A stretch of 32,258 bases of DNA from Bordetella parapertussis (GCA_945872285.1 CAMBZR010000036.1:1-32258), one strand, 5' to 3'; counted from the stretch's first letter, positions 7,825 through 17,016 are shown. The notes: generated by a model not told the origin, from the letters alone. Translations and numbers: made by a program.

Positions 7825-9266
7825 GTGGCGCGCGTGGTTTGCGCATAGGCTCACGGCTTTTTGTTGCACTGAGCCTACCGGTTTTTCTCTCTGGCTGTTT
7901 ACTGGGACCTGATTATCAGCGGCCAGAGCTCGCCCTGCCGGAAAAATACAATGCCGTTGCTGCGCCCGGTGGCATGTCAGTCGCCATCGCGCAGCAGGCT
8001 GAATCGGGACCCGTTAACGCCCAATGGTGGCTGCTTTTCGGTGATCCGACGCTTACTGATTTGATTCAGGCAGCCAGTCAAAATAATGCTGATATTCAGG
8101 TCGCCCTTGCACGAATCGCCATGGCGCAGTCGCTCGCGGTGCAGGCTGGTGCGGCGCTCTATCCAACGTTAAACCTGACCTCTAGCGCGACGCGGGCAAC
8201 GTCGGGGCCCTCTGTCTCTGTTTCGGGTGTGGGCGTGCAGGCCAATACTTCGCAGGTAGGCTTGGTGACTTCTTATGAGCTCGATGTCTGGGGACGAGTG
8301 CGGCGTAATATCGAGGCGACTAGCTCGCTGGCCACTGCGAGCCGTTACGAAAAAGACAGCGTCAGCTTGACAGTCGCTGGGTTAGTTTCAAATTTGTATT
8401 TACGCTTGCGTTCGCTAGATGCGCAGCTGTTGGTGTTGAAGGATTCTGTACTGACGCGCACGCAGGCTTTGAAGGTCGCGCAAGCGAAGTTACAGGGGGG
8501 GCTGGTGTCGCCCATCGATGTTAATCAAGGCAAGGCTGCGCTGGCTGCCTCGCAGGCGAACCTGTCTGAAGTGACACGGCAACGGGCGATTGCCCAGAGT
8601 CAGTTGGGTGTTTTAACCGGAAGGCTTGATTTGGCGCTGAGCGCAGGCGATGTGCGTGCCTTGCCCGCGCCACCTTTACCTCCGGAAGGTCTGCCCGCTA
8701 GCATCGTTGAAAACCGCCCTGATGTGCGCCGTGCTGAGCAAGAGTTACAGGCGGCGAATGCGCGTATCGGTGTGGCGACGGCGGGTTTGTTTCCGACTTT
8801 TTCGCTAGTGGGTTTATTCGGCGCGCAAAGCGTCGCTTTTAGTTCGTTTTTGACAGACCAAAGCTCGGTGTGGTCTGCTGGTGTTGGTTTGTTGCAGCCT
8901 ATTTTTTCGGGGGGTCTTTTGCAGGTGCGCCTTGAGTATGCGAAGGCGCAACAACAAGAGGTGCTTGGCACTTACGTTAAAGTCGTCAGAGCCGCGTTTG
9001 CCGAAGTCAGTGAGGCGCTGACTTCAGTGCGTCAGACCTTACAAACCGAACAGTATTTGACTGAGCAAGTGAAGGCGGCAACGCAGGCGCAAGAGCTTGC
9101 AGCGCTGCGCTACGAGGCGGGGTATGTGGATTTTTTAAACGTACTCGAAGCCCAGCGTGTCGCGAACGAAGCGAGCTTGGCCTTTGTGATCAATCGGTCA
9201 GTGCGACTGCAAGCGAGTGTGGATTTATTTAAAGCGCTGGGCGGAGGCTGGGTTGCCAAGCCCTAA
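7821..9266 (+). CDS. RND outer-membrane channel lipoprotein (OprM/NodT family)
   Basis: This 481-residue TolC-like channel is anchored by a lipid. The signal peptide ends at the lipobox LSGC (Cys26), followed by LLGPDYQRPEL, the typical N-terminus of NodT-family factors. The internal repeat of the family is visible in the two outer-membrane efflux segments, with ENRPDVRRAEQELQAANARI in the middle and AALRYEAGYVDFLNVLEAQR near the end. It is the third gene of the operon and overlaps the pump gene by 4 bp. It ends 8 bp before the convergent stop of a minus-strand gene, with no obvious terminator hairpin between them. Confidence 0.95.
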   Translation: MSGARGLRIGSRLFVALSLPVFLSGCLLGPDYQRPELALPEKYNAVAAPGGMSVAIAQQAESGPVNAQWWLLFGDPTLTDLIQAASQNNADIQVALARIAMAQSLAVQAGAALYPTLNLTSSATRATSGPSVSVSGVGVQANTSQVGLVTSYELDVWGRVRRNIEATSSLATASRYEKDSVSLTVAGLVSNLYLRLRSLDAQLLVLKDSVLTRTQALKVAQAKLQGGLVSPIDVNQGKAALAASQANLSEVTRQRAIAQSQLGVLTGRLDLALSAGDVRALPAPPLPPEGLPASIVENRPDVRRAEQELQAANARIGVATAGLFPTFSLVGLFGAQSVAFSSFLTDQSSVWSAGVGLLQPIFSGGLLQVRLEYAKAQQQEVLGTYVKVVRAAFAEVSEALTSVRQTLQTEQYLTEQVKAATQAQELAALRYEAGYVDFLNVLEAQRVANEASLAFVINRSVRLQASVDLFKALGGGWVAKP

Positions 9267-9274
9267 AGCGCCAG

Positions 9275-9607
9275 TTATTTAAAAACATTGTTGTCGGTGA
9301 GTGGAATAAATTTGGTGCCGATACCGACTATTTTGACCGACGGTGGTAATTCGGGCTTAAAGAAACGAAGCATCGCCAAATCGACTGTGTACATCGAGAA
9401 TAAATAGTAATTATCGCGTTGCGTCGCTTCAGAGGCTAGCTTTGAGACCAAGCCACCCACCAGTTGATTGGTAAACCGGTCGCCAGGTTGATTTTTGCTT
9501 GGCATATTAGCGCTGATCTGAGTGCTGACAAAGCCTTCGAACTCGATTTTTGTGGGGTTTGTTACAAGCAACACCACACCAATGATGACTAAGATGATTT
9601 TGCCCAT
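9275..9607 (-). CDS. Small membrane-anchored hypothetical protein (DUF4359-like)
   Basis: This 110-residue protein begins with one hydrophobic segment (IILVIIGVVLLVTNPTK, residues 4-20), which could be a signal anchor or uncleaved signal, and continues as a soluble domain probably outside the cytoplasm. The transition VTNPTKIEFEGFVSTQI resembles the start of DUF4359 proteins, but that match is from memory and only moderate. It lies 10 bp downstream of the malonyl-CoA decarboxylase gene on the same strand, so the two are probably co-transcribed. I see no catalytic motif, and the function is unknown. Confidence 0.7.
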   Translation of the reverse strand: MGKIILVIIGVVLLVTNPTKIEFEGFVSTQISANMPSKNQPGDRFTNQLVGGLVSKLASEATQRDNYYLFSMYTVDLAMLRFFKPELPPSVKIVGIGTKFIPLTDNNVFK

Positions 9608-9617
9608 GGTCTTCTGA

Positions 9618-10907
9618 TTAGATTAGTTTTGCCACGGCCCGCGCATGAATGACTTGCCCCTGCGCAAAGTGACCGTGATTCTCTTCTACTGCGCCAAGGT
9701 TGTATAAATAATTTACCATTAAACCTGCCGACTCTTTCAGGCCTTTTTTGGATAAATCGGCTGCCCAATTTAGGCGATAGAGCTCAGCACCGTTGCCCAG
9801 ATGGAATTTGGCAACCGGGCTGCCTCCGCGTCGGGTAGAAAATATCGTCAGGTAGAGTGCGCAGAGCGAGGTGAGCGCTTCGCGTTCTTTGGCAGAGCTT
9901 TTGTCGGGCGTCCAGCCCTCGCTCAAGCGTTGCGCCCAGGTTTTGTTTTTTAGCTGCAAGGTCTCAAGCGCGTGCTCAAAGCGGGTACGCGTGGCAAGCG
10001 GGACTTCGACTTCATTCAAGTTTGGGCTGCGGGTCAACCAGTCGATAAAGCCCGGTATGGGAGAAAGAGTGACGAAGGTGCTTAGGCTTGCGAACTCGGC
10101 TTTTAGGTGTTCTGCGACGCGTTTGATTAAAAAATTGCCCATCGAGACCCCTCGTAAGCCGGCCTCGCAGTTACTGATCGAATAGAACACTGCGACTTTG
10201 AATTTTTGCGTCGCAGAAGGGAGTGATTTTTTGTCAACGAGGGGAGCGATGGCAGAAGGAATCTCGGTTAAAAGGGCGACCTCGACAAAAATCAACGGCT
10301 CATCGGGTAGTTGGGGATGAAAAAAAGCGAAACAGCGTCGATCAGGCTGTAGCCGTCTGCGCAAATCATCCCAGCCATCAATCGCGTGTACGGCTTCGTG
10401 TTGAATAATTTTTTCAAGAACGTGCGCGGGCGAGCGCCAGTCGACTTGATGCATTTTTAAAAAGCCAGGGTTAAACCAAGACGACAGCAAGTGGCGGATG
10501 TCGTAATCAAGCGCCGCCAAATCGGGGCGTTTGTCTAATAAGCGCAACAGTTCGCGACGCATCATCAGCGCTGCCTTGGTGCCGCCAGGCGCACGATTCA
10601 TACGTCTAAAAAGCTCTTGTCTGGGGGCCTCAGCCGCTTTGGTTAGGGCAATCAGATTGAGCGCCGAGGGCTCTTTTGCATAGGCTTGCGCCGCTTTCAC
10701 CACGCCGGCTGGGTCAGGGCTGAATTTTTCGGCCAAGGCTGTATAAAAAACATTACGCTGCTCTTCGTCGAGCAGTTGGTATTGACTAATCAACTCTTGC
10801 GCCATGCTTGAGCCATTGGCTTCGCCACGCTCAGACACCAAATTATGAGCCGCTGCCAACGCTTTTGTGAGTTGACGGGGGCGCGTGAGTTGATCTAACA
10901 GCTTCAT
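9618..10907 (-). CDS. Malonyl-CoA decarboxylase
   Basis: The enzyme converts malonyl-CoA to acetyl-CoA and CO2, either in malonate use or to control malonyl-CoA levels. The 429 residues cover the helical N-terminal domain (about 1-140) and the catalytic GNAT-like C-terminal domain. Segments typical of the family are FNPGFLKMHQVDWRSPA, HPQLPDEPLIFVEVALL, VFYSISNCEAGLRGVSMGNF, FVTLSPIPGF and AKFHLGNGAELYRLNW. Ser282 (TLSP) and His369 (KFHLGNGA) lie 87 residues apart and plausibly correspond to the Ser/His pair of human MLYCD. The C-terminus (AKLI) carries no organelle signal, as expected. No malonyl-CoA synthetase or malonate transporter gene is adjacent, so a stand-alone role is likely. A 12-bp inverted repeat lies 32 bp upstream. 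Confidence 0.93.
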   Translation of the reverse strand: MKLLDQLTRPRQLTKALAAAHNLVSERGEANGSSMAQELISQYQLLDEEQRNVFYTALAEKFSPDPAGVVKAAQAYAKEPSALNLIALTKAAEAPRQELFRRMNRAPGGTKAALMMRRELLRLLDKRPDLAALDYDIRHLLSSWFNPGFLKMHQVDWRSPAHVLEKIIQHEAVHAIDGWDDLRRRLQPDRRCFAFFHPQLPDEPLIFVEVALLTEIPSAIAPLVDKKSLPSATQKFKVAVFYSISNCEAGLRGVSMGNFLIKRVAEHLKAEFASLSTFVTLSPIPGFIDWLTRSPNLNEVEVPLATRTRFEHALETLQLKNKTWAQRLSEGWTPDKSSAKEREALTSLCALYLTIFSTRRGGSPVAKFHLGNGAELYRLNWAADLSKKGLKESAGLMVNYLYNLGAVEENHGHFAQGQVIHARAVAKLI

Positions 10908-11085
10908 GGGTAATTCTGAGCCTGAATATTTTTGATTTTAGTGATAAATAAAGTATATTTATCGCTATTTAGAAGATTATATCGTCAGGATCCATTAAAT
11001 TTGGCTAACTGAGTTTAAAACAATAATAAAATTCGCCACGTCTTGATCGCCTTGCTCATGGTGCCGGTGTGCTGGTTCGTGGCCC
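10908..11085. other. Intergenic region upstream of malonyl-CoA decarboxylase
   Basis: This 178-bp AT-rich gap separates two minus-strand transcription units. It holds the inverted repeat at 10939-10967 and presumably the decarboxylase promoter. I see no clear terminator hairpin for the RND operon that ends at 11086. Confidence 0.6.
10939..10967. promoter_or_regulatory. 12-bp inverted repeat, probable operator of malonyl-CoA decarboxylase
   Basis: TAGTGATAAATA (10939-10950) and TATTTATCGCTA (10956-10967) form an inverted repeat with 11 of 12 positions matching, around the spacer AAGTA. It lies 32 bp upstream of the malonyl-CoA decarboxylase start on the minus strand, a position that fits repression or activation of that gene. 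Malonate genes in other bacteria are often controlled by GntR-family proteins, but no such gene is present here. Confidence 0.6.
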
Positions 11086-12558
11086 CTACTCGTTCGAACC
11101 CCTTGCCGTCTCTGGCTCAGGCGTCTTGAAACCTTCCCAGCCGCCACCCAAGGCTTTGACCAAGGCAACATTGGCTAAAAGCTGATTGCCACGCATTTGC
11201 CACTTGATGCGTTCAGCGGTCAACTGATTTTGTTGGAGTAGGGCAAGCGTTTGCGCAGTGTCGACACCCTCGCGATAACGAATACTGCTGATTCTAATGG
11301 CTCGATTCAGGTTAGTGACGGCTTCGTCTTGCTTGAGCAGCGCTCTTGAGTACTGCTGGATATTGCTCATTGAATCTTGTGTTTCTTGAATCGCGACTAA
11401 AACTGACTGACGATAGTTCGCCAGAGTGCCGGCGTAACCCGCTTGGGCAAAACGATAGTTGGCGCTCGTGCGCCCAGCGTCAAAAATCGTTTGCGTGGCG
11501 GTCAGGCCAATCGACCACAGCAGCGAAGGTAAATTCAGCAAGGTCGTGATATTGTTTGAATCGCCACCCAAAAATGCCGGCGCGATCAAAAGAGACGGAA
11601 AAAACGCCGCCTTTGCGACACCGATCTGGGCATTGGCTGCAGCCATCGCACGTTCGGCAGCGGCGACATCGGGCCGACGCTCAAGCAGGTTTGAAGGCAG
11701 GCTGACCGGAAACGCAGGCAAGGTTTGCGGTAACGAACCCGCTGCCAGTTTAAAGTTGGCTGCAGGGGTCGCGGTTAGAGTCGCAAGTAAATTCTCTTGC
11801 AGGTTGCGAAGATTGTTAAGCAACTCGAGTTGCGCACCGCTCGATTGCGTCAGTGCTTTTTGCTGCGACAACTCGGTTTGACCAGCAGCGCCCAAGTCAT
11901 AACGCTTTTGGATCAGGCTTAGCAATTTATCTTGCAATCCAACAATTGTGGTCAAGACGCGAATCTCTTCATCGTATTGCCGTAACAAAAAATAAGAGTT
12001 AGCAACCTGTGCCGCCAAAAGAAGACGTACATTTTCAGTGTCGGCAGCGGCTTGTTCGGCGGTGTTGCGCGAAGCTTCGACATCGCGTCTGATCTTGCCT
12101 AGCCAGTCGATCTCGTAGGTCATCAGCGCGATCGGTCTGAAGTCGTTTTGTACCGTCGAGATATTGACACTGTCGTAGGTTGTCGTTGGGCGGTTGGCAG
12201 AGGTTAGTGTGCGCGAACCAGTGCCTGCAGCGCTAAGCACCGGAAACTGGGCAGCACCGCGTGCCTCGCTTTGCGCGATCGCTTGGTCAAGCCTTGCTAG
12301 CGACGCCTGCAAAGTATTGTTGTTTTCAAGACAACGCTCAATGAGCTGGCTCAGCGTCTTGTCATTAAAGCTTGTCCACCACCTGTCTTTAGGCACGCCG
12401 TCTGACGGCTCGGCAGTTTTCCATAAGGCAGGGTTTGCACCGGGCAGCGTCTTCCAGTTGGCGGGTATCTCAAGTGCTGGGCGCTCATAATCGGGTCCGA
12501 TTGGTGAGCAACCCACACAGGCCAGGGTAAGCAAACAAAGAGAGAACGAGCGTTTCAT
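11086..12558 (-). CDS. RND outer-membrane channel lipoprotein (NodT family), second system
   Basis: This 490-residue TolC-like channel has a short signal peptide and a likely lipid-modified Cys17 (CVGC, followed by SPIGPDYERPAL). The family segment ERRPDVAAAERAMAAANAQI is present mid-protein, and the C-terminal repeat contains RYREGVDTAQTLALLQQNQL. It is the last gene of the minus-strand operon and overlaps the adaptor gene by 4 bp. It has the same family and fold as the channel at 7821-9266, but the sequences differ clearly, so this is a separate system and not a recent duplication. Confidence 0.94.
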   Translation of the reverse strand: MKRSFSLCLLTLACVGCSPIGPDYERPALEIPANWKTLPGANPALWKTAEPSDGVPKDRWWTSFNDKTLSQLIERCLENNNTLQASLARLDQAIAQSEARGAAQFPVLSAAGTGSRTLTSANRPTTTYDSVNISTVQNDFRPIALMTYEIDWLGKIRRDVEASRNTAEQAAADTENVRLLLAAQVANSYFLLRQYDEEIRVLTTIVGLQDKLLSLIQKRYDLGAAGQTELSQQKALTQSSGAQLELLNNLRNLQENLLATLTATPAANFKLAAGSLPQTLPAFPVSLPSNLLERRPDVAAAERAMAAANAQIGVAKAAFFPSLLIAPAFLGGDSNNITTLLNLPSLLWSIGLTATQTIFDAGRTSANYRFAQAGYAGTLANYRQSVLVAIQETQDSMSNIQQYSRALLKQDEAVTNLNRAIRISSIRYREGVDTAQTLALLQQNQLTAERIKWQMRGNQLLANVALVKALGGGWEGFKTPEPETARGSNE

Positions 12559-13733
12559 GGGCGCTTTGGGGGTGTTTCGATTTTGACAGTTTGGCCATCC
12601 GTGATCGAATCCAAGGGATTCAGGATGATGTCCTCGTCGGCAGTCAGGCCAGAGCGAATCTCGACCTGCAAGCCGTAATCGATCCCTAGCGAAACTTTTT
12701 TCTTTAAAATTTTATTGTCTTTCACCGTTGCGACAAAGGGACCGCCTGCGCCAAAAATCAACGAGTTCGTCGGAATAATCAGCGCACTGCCCAGCGCAAT
12801 ATTTAAGGCCACTTCGACATAAGAGCCAGGTAGCAGAAGACGGTTTTCATTGGGCACTTCGACATCAACCTGCAGCGAACGGGTGCTCGTGTCAATGGCG
12901 CCAGCGGTACGTGCAATACGACCTTTTACTGGTTTGTCAGGCGCACTATTTTGCGTAATTAAGACCTCGTCACCGACCTTGATCTGACCAGCACGGTCTT
13001 GAGGCAAATAGACATAGACATGCAACTTGTCGACATGCACCATCGTGAACAGGGCCTGGGCCATGCCAACGTTACCCGCATTCACCAAGTCCCCCATGTT
13101 GACGTTACGTCGGGTGATCGTGCCATCAAAAGGCGCGATCACGGTGCCAAAGCTTTGGAGATCGCGTAGCCTTTTTAAGACAGCCTCGGTTTGTCTAAAT
13201 AAGGCGGTTTTCTCGTCTAACTCTTGCTGAGACACCGCATCTTCTGCGCGCAGACGTTTCCAGCGGTCGTAGGCGGTTTTGGCAAGTTGAAAGTTGGCAG
13301 TGGCTTCTTCGACTTGCTTGTTGACTTCAGGGATATCTAAGATGGCGAGTGTCTCGCCTTTTTTGGCGGTGTCGCCAATATCTTTCAGCCATTGCTTAAC
13401 GTAGCCGTTCACGCGCGAATAAATTTGCGCTTCGTTCATGCCAAGCAAGGTCCCCGGCAGCACCAGTTTAGTGTTGGGGCCGTTTTTTGCGGGCAGGGCT
13501 GGCTTGGTGACTAAGACGTGCATCAGAGTATTTTGTTCCGCGCGTTGGGCGAGCACATCACCGTAAGACCAGCGCGAAAACAAAGTCTTGGCCATCCCAA
13601 AGCCCAGCAATAACAAAAGTACGACGGCAATAATTTTTGTTTTTCTTACCACTTTCGCACGACTTAAATCGTGATCGGGCCCGTGTTTATGAAATTCAGG
13701 GATCCCCTGATGGGCGTGGCGTTCTTCGGTCAT
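12555..13733 (-). CDS. RND efflux adaptor, membrane-anchored, His-rich N-terminus
   Basis: This 392-residue membrane-fusion protein has a non-cleaved anchor: a cytoplasmic lead of about 33 residues precedes the transmembrane segment IIAVVLLLLLGFGMA. The lead is rich in histidine (H6, H8, H15, H17, H21). Lipoyl-type halves are seen in IYSRVNGYVKQWLKDIGDTA and VIAPFDGTITRRNVNMGDLV, with a helical hairpin between them. The C-terminal part IPTNSLIFGAGGPFVATVKD is the usual beta-barrel and membrane-proximal region. It overlaps both the pump gene and the channel gene by 4 bp. The histidines may be incidental or may bind metal; no direct evidence of metal export is visible. Confidence 0.92.
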   Translation of the reverse strand: MTEERHAHQGIPEFHKHGPDHDLSRAKVVRKTKIIAVVLLLLLGFGMAKTLFSRWSYGDVLAQRAEQNTLMHVLVTKPALPAKNGPNTKLVLPGTLLGMNEAQIYSRVNGYVKQWLKDIGDTAKKGETLAILDIPEVNKQVEEATANFQLAKTAYDRWKRLRAEDAVSQQELDEKTALFRQTEAVLKRLRDLQSFGTVIAPFDGTITRRNVNMGDLVNAGNVGMAQALFTMVHVDKLHVYVYLPQDRAGQIKVGDEVLITQNSAPDKPVKGRIARTAGAIDTSTRSLQVDVEVPNENRLLLPGSYVEVALNIALGSALIIPTNSLIFGAGGPFVATVKDNKILKKKVSLGIDYGLQVEIRSGLTADEDIILNPLDSITDGQTVKIETPPKRP

Positions 13734-16700
13734 GTCAGAGCCCTTCGTTGTTCGTTGCGTAGCGCCAGCATGCGATGGAAAGAAGCAAAAAGAACCGGCA
13801 CAAATAGCAGGGTTGAGACGGTGGCAAAGAGTAAACCGCCAATGACAGCACGGCCTAGAGGAGCATTTTGCTCTGAGCCCTCGCCAATGCCAATCGCGAT
13901 CGGAATCATGCCTAAAATCATTGCTAAAGCGGTCATCAGCACCGGACGCAAGCGTGTTGAGCCTGCTTCAAGCGCCGCCGACAGGGCGGGCAGACCGTCG
14001 GCGAGACGTTGTCGTGCAAACGAAATCACCAGAACACTGTTGGCCGTGGCCACACCCATGGTCATAATGGCGCCAGTTAGTGCCGGTACGCTTAAGTTTG
14101 TCGCGGTCAGAATGAGCATCCAGGCGATGCCAGCCAAAGCCGCGATCAACGCAGCAATCACAATGAACGGATCTAGCCAGGATTGGAAGTTCACTACGAT
14201 CAGCAGATAGACTAAGACGATGGCACCCAACAGACCGATCGCCAGACCGGTGTACGAGTTTTTCATGGTTTCAACCTGACCGCGCATGACCATCCGGCTA
14301 CCCCTTGGAAGCTCTACCCGTGCCTCGTCTAGAATCTTTTGAATATCATTTGCAACACCCGCAAGATCGCGACCACGCACGTTTGCATAAATATTGATCG
14401 AGGGTTGAATGTTGTAGCGCGTCAATATTGCGAATTCAGTGATGGGGCTAACCGTGACTAAATTGCCCAGCAATTGTGGCCCCCGACCGCCGAGTGAGTT
14501 GGCGGCAGCCGAGACGCTTGAGGCGGCCGCGTTAGAGGGCCCGACGGGTAAGCGCAGCAAATCATCAAGCGATTCAATTTTTGCCTGAGGCGCTTGGACC
14601 TGTATCGAATAATTAATATTGTTGAGGGGGTTGAGCCAAAATGACGGCGAGGTTTGTGCGCTACCTGAAAGCGGCAGTAAAACGTTTTGCGCCAGGTCAG
14701 CCGGTGTGAGGTTCAGGCTCTGCATGCGCGTGCGATCCATTTTGAGCGCAATTGCGGGTTTATCCAAACGTTGATGCACATGAACGTCGGCCGCACCCTT
14801 AACGCCCGCAATGCGTGTGACGAGTTTGCTGGCGAGCTGTTGATTGGCTGTGTAATTCGCCCCGACGATTTGCACGTCAATGGCTGCAGGAATTCCAAAA
14901 TTTAGAATTTGCGTCACGATGTCGGCGGGTTGAAAAAAGAACTCGATATCCGGAAAATTTTTGCGCAGCTCAGGGAGCAAGGCTTCCATGTACTCTTCGC
15001 TCGGGCGATGGCCTGGCTTAAGCGTGATCATAATATCGGCATCGAACGCGCCAATGGTGCCAGAGCTGCTGTAAGAGAGGTTGATGCCGCTATTGGGAAG
15101 ACCCACGTTATCCAGAATGCCCGCTAAATCTTTTTCAGGAATCACTTTGCGGATCACGGTCTGCACTTCGTCGGCAATGATTGCGGTGCGCTCAACGCGG
15201 GTGCCGCTTGGCGCGCGCAGGTGAAGCTTGATCTGGCCGGTGTCGACCAGCGGAAAAAGATCGCGCCCGAGCAGCGCAAAGATGCCACAGGACGTAACAC
15301 AAAAAAATAGAAAACCAAAAATGAATTGCTTTCGATGGGTCAGCAAGTGGCTGAGTAATAAGACGTAAGCGGTACGAAATTTTTCAAAGCGGTCGTTAAA
15401 GCGCACATGAATTGCATAGATTGCCTCACCAAGGCGCCCACGCTTACTGGCGTGGCCAAGCAGCAGGTAGGCCATGGTCGGCACAAGCGTGCGCGACAAA
15501 ATGTAAGAGGCCAGCATCGCAAAGATGACGGCTTCGGCTAGCGGCACAAAAAGATATTTTGCAACACCGCCTAAAAAGAACATCGGTACGAACACAATGC
15601 AAATGCAAAGGGTCGAAACAAAGGCAGGTACGGCGATTTCGCCTGCGCCTTCCATAATGGCCTCGTACAGCCCCTTGCCCATATGCAGGTGCCGTTCGAT
15701 GTTCTCGAGGGTCACCGTAGCGTCATCAACCAAAATACCTACCGCCAGTGCAAGCCCCCCAAGCGTCATGATGTTGATGGTTTCGCCTAGTAAATACAGC
15801 ACGATCAGCGAGGTAAAAATCGACAATGGGATCGAAATCGCAATAATGACGGTTGCACGCCAGTTACCTAAAAACAGCAAGAGCATGACGGCGGTCAGTG
15901 CAGCGGCGATTAGCGCCTCGTGAACGACGCCGGCAATGGCCTCTTTGACAAAAATAGACTGGTCGGCCAAAAGCCTGACTTCAACGCCTTCAGGCAGCAA
16001 AGGCAACAAAGACGGTAACTTGGCTTTTAAGGCGTTGACTACGTCAAGCGTTGAGGCGCCACCATTTTTAAGAGCAGTCAGCAACAGACCTCGTTGCCCA
16101 TCTTGTCGAACGATATTAATTTGCGGCGAAAAACCATCGCGCACGTGGGCGACTTCGCGTAAAAAAGTCGTGGATCCATTGACGGTTCGCACGGGAATAT
16201 TATTGAGCTCAGCAATGCTTGGCGGCGAGGCGTTCAGGGAGACGTTGAACTCTATGTCACCAATTTTTGTCGTGCCCGCAGGTAACGTTAAGTTTTGCGT
16301 CGTGATGGCGTTGATGACATCAGACGAGGTCATGCCCTTGGAGAGTAAGGCTTGCGGGTCGATATCGACCGACACGGCGCGCACTTTGCCACCGTAGGGA
16401 AACGGCATCGCGATGCCTGGAATGGTGATCAACTGCGGCCGTAATGTATTGAGTGCAAGATCGAACAATTCTTTTTCTGCAAGTACGGTGCTGGACATCC
16501 CGAGTTGAATAACCGGAATTGCTGACGCCGTGTATTTGATGATTAAAGGTGGGGTGACGCCAGGTGGCATCTGCCTGAGTACAGATTGTGAGACTGCCAC
16601 GATCTGTGCGATTGCCGTCTGAATATTAACGTTTGATTGAAAAAATATTTTGATAATCGCAATGCCGCCTAACGATTGGGACTCAATGCGTTCGATGTCG

Positions 16701-16927
16701 TTGACCGTGGTTGTCAGGATGCGCTCGTGAGATTGAGTAATCCGGTTACCCATTTGCTGGGCTGACAGGCCGTTGTAACTCCAGATGACGCTAATGACCG
16801 GGATATTGATCTCGGGCAGTACGTCTACGGGGGTTTTCATCACAGCCAGAGGCGTAGACAACAGGATGAGAATCGCCATCACGATAAACGTGTAAGGCTT
16901 CTCTAGCGCGGTTCTAACTATCCACAT
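13730..16927 (-). CDS. RND efflux pump, second system, lacking the TM10 lysine
   Basis: This 1065-residue inner-membrane RND transporter has the standard length. The first helix begins VRTALEKPYTFIVMAIL. The TM4 aspartates are present in VGILVDDATVTLENIER (D401, D402). The TM10 position that carries Lys in AcrB/MexB (SAKNA) reads ATANS here, with Ala962 in place of Lys. This ATANS variant appears to mark a distinct RND subfamily and is not evidence of a broken gene. The gene is first in its operon, ahead of adaptor and channel, an order unlike the MexAB-OprM type. The likely start ATG at 16927 has a TAGG-like ribosome site about 9 nt upstream. The substrate is unknown. Confidence 0.94.
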   Translation of the reverse strand: MWIVRTALEKPYTFIVMAILILLSTPLAVMKTPVDVLPEINIPVISVIWSYNGLSAQQMGNRITQSHERILTTTVNDIERIESQSLGGIAIIKIFFQSNVNIQTAIAQIVAVSQSVLRQMPPGVTPPLIIKYTASAIPVIQLGMSSTVLAEKELFDLALNTLRPQLITIPGIAMPFPYGGKVRAVSVDIDPQALLSKGMTSSDVINAITTQNLTLPAGTTKIGDIEFNVSLNASPPSIAELNNIPVRTVNGSTTFLREVAHVRDGFSPQINIVRQDGQRGLLLTALKNGGASTLDVVNALKAKLPSLLPLLPEGVEVRLLADQSIFVKEAIAGVVHEALIAAALTAVMLLLFLGNWRATVIIAISIPLSIFTSLIVLYLLGETINIMTLGGLALAVGILVDDATVTLENIERHLHMGKGLYEAIMEGAGEIAVPAFVSTLCICIVFVPMFFLGGVAKYLFVPLAEAVIFAMLASYILSRTLVPTMAYLLLGHASKRGRLGEAIYAIHVRFNDRFEKFRTAYVLLLSHLLTHRKQFIFGFLFFCVTSCGIFALLGRDLFPLVDTGQIKLHLRAPSGTRVERTAIIADEVQTVIRKVIPEKDLAGILDNVGLPNSGINLSYSSSGTIGAFDADIMITLKPGHRPSEEYMEALLPELRKNFPDIEFFFQPADIVTQILNFGIPAAIDVQIVGANYTANQQLASKLVTRIAGVKGAADVHVHQRLDKPAIALKMDRTRMQSLNLTPADLAQNVLLPLSGSAQTSPSFWLNPLNNINYSIQVQAPQAKIESLDDLLRLPVGPSNAAASSVSAAANSLGGRGPQLLGNLVTVSPITEFAILTRYNIQPSINIYANVRGRDLAGVANDIQKILDEARVELPRGSRMVMRGQVETMKNSYTGLAIGLLGAIVLVYLLIVVNFQSWLDPFIVIAALIAALAGIAWMLILTATNLSVPALTGAIMTMGVATANSVLVISFARQRLADGLPALSAALEAGSTRLRPVLMTALAMILGMIPIAIGIGEGSEQNAPLGRAVIGGLLFATVSTLLFVPVLFASFHRMLALRNEQRRALT

Positions 16928-16989
16928 CCTGACACACCTAGGCTAAATATTTTTAAAGAAAAATAAACAGGCAAAGCGAACCCTGACCA

Positions 16990-17013
16990 AGTGGAAAATA
17001 GGTGGTTTCCACT
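16990..17013. promoter_or_regulatory. 8-bp inverted repeat near RND operon start
   Basis: AGTGGAAA (16990-16997) and TTTCCACT (17006-17013) are perfectly inverted around an 8-nt spacer, about 65 bp upstream of the second RND pump gene. The size and position fit an operator for a dimeric regulator (TetR, MarR or LysR type), but no regulator gene is adjacent. Confidence 0.45.
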
Positions 17014-17016
17014 AGT

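Noticed and set aside
11086..12558. Recent duplication of the first RND operon
   Set aside because: Gene order differs, the channel and adaptor sequences diverge strongly, and the pumps differ in the relay lysine, so they are separate lineages.
13671..16397. Several open frames on the plus strand inside the second RND operon
   Set aside because: They are antisense to strongly supported RND and adaptor genes, have biased low-complexity composition and show no family motif.
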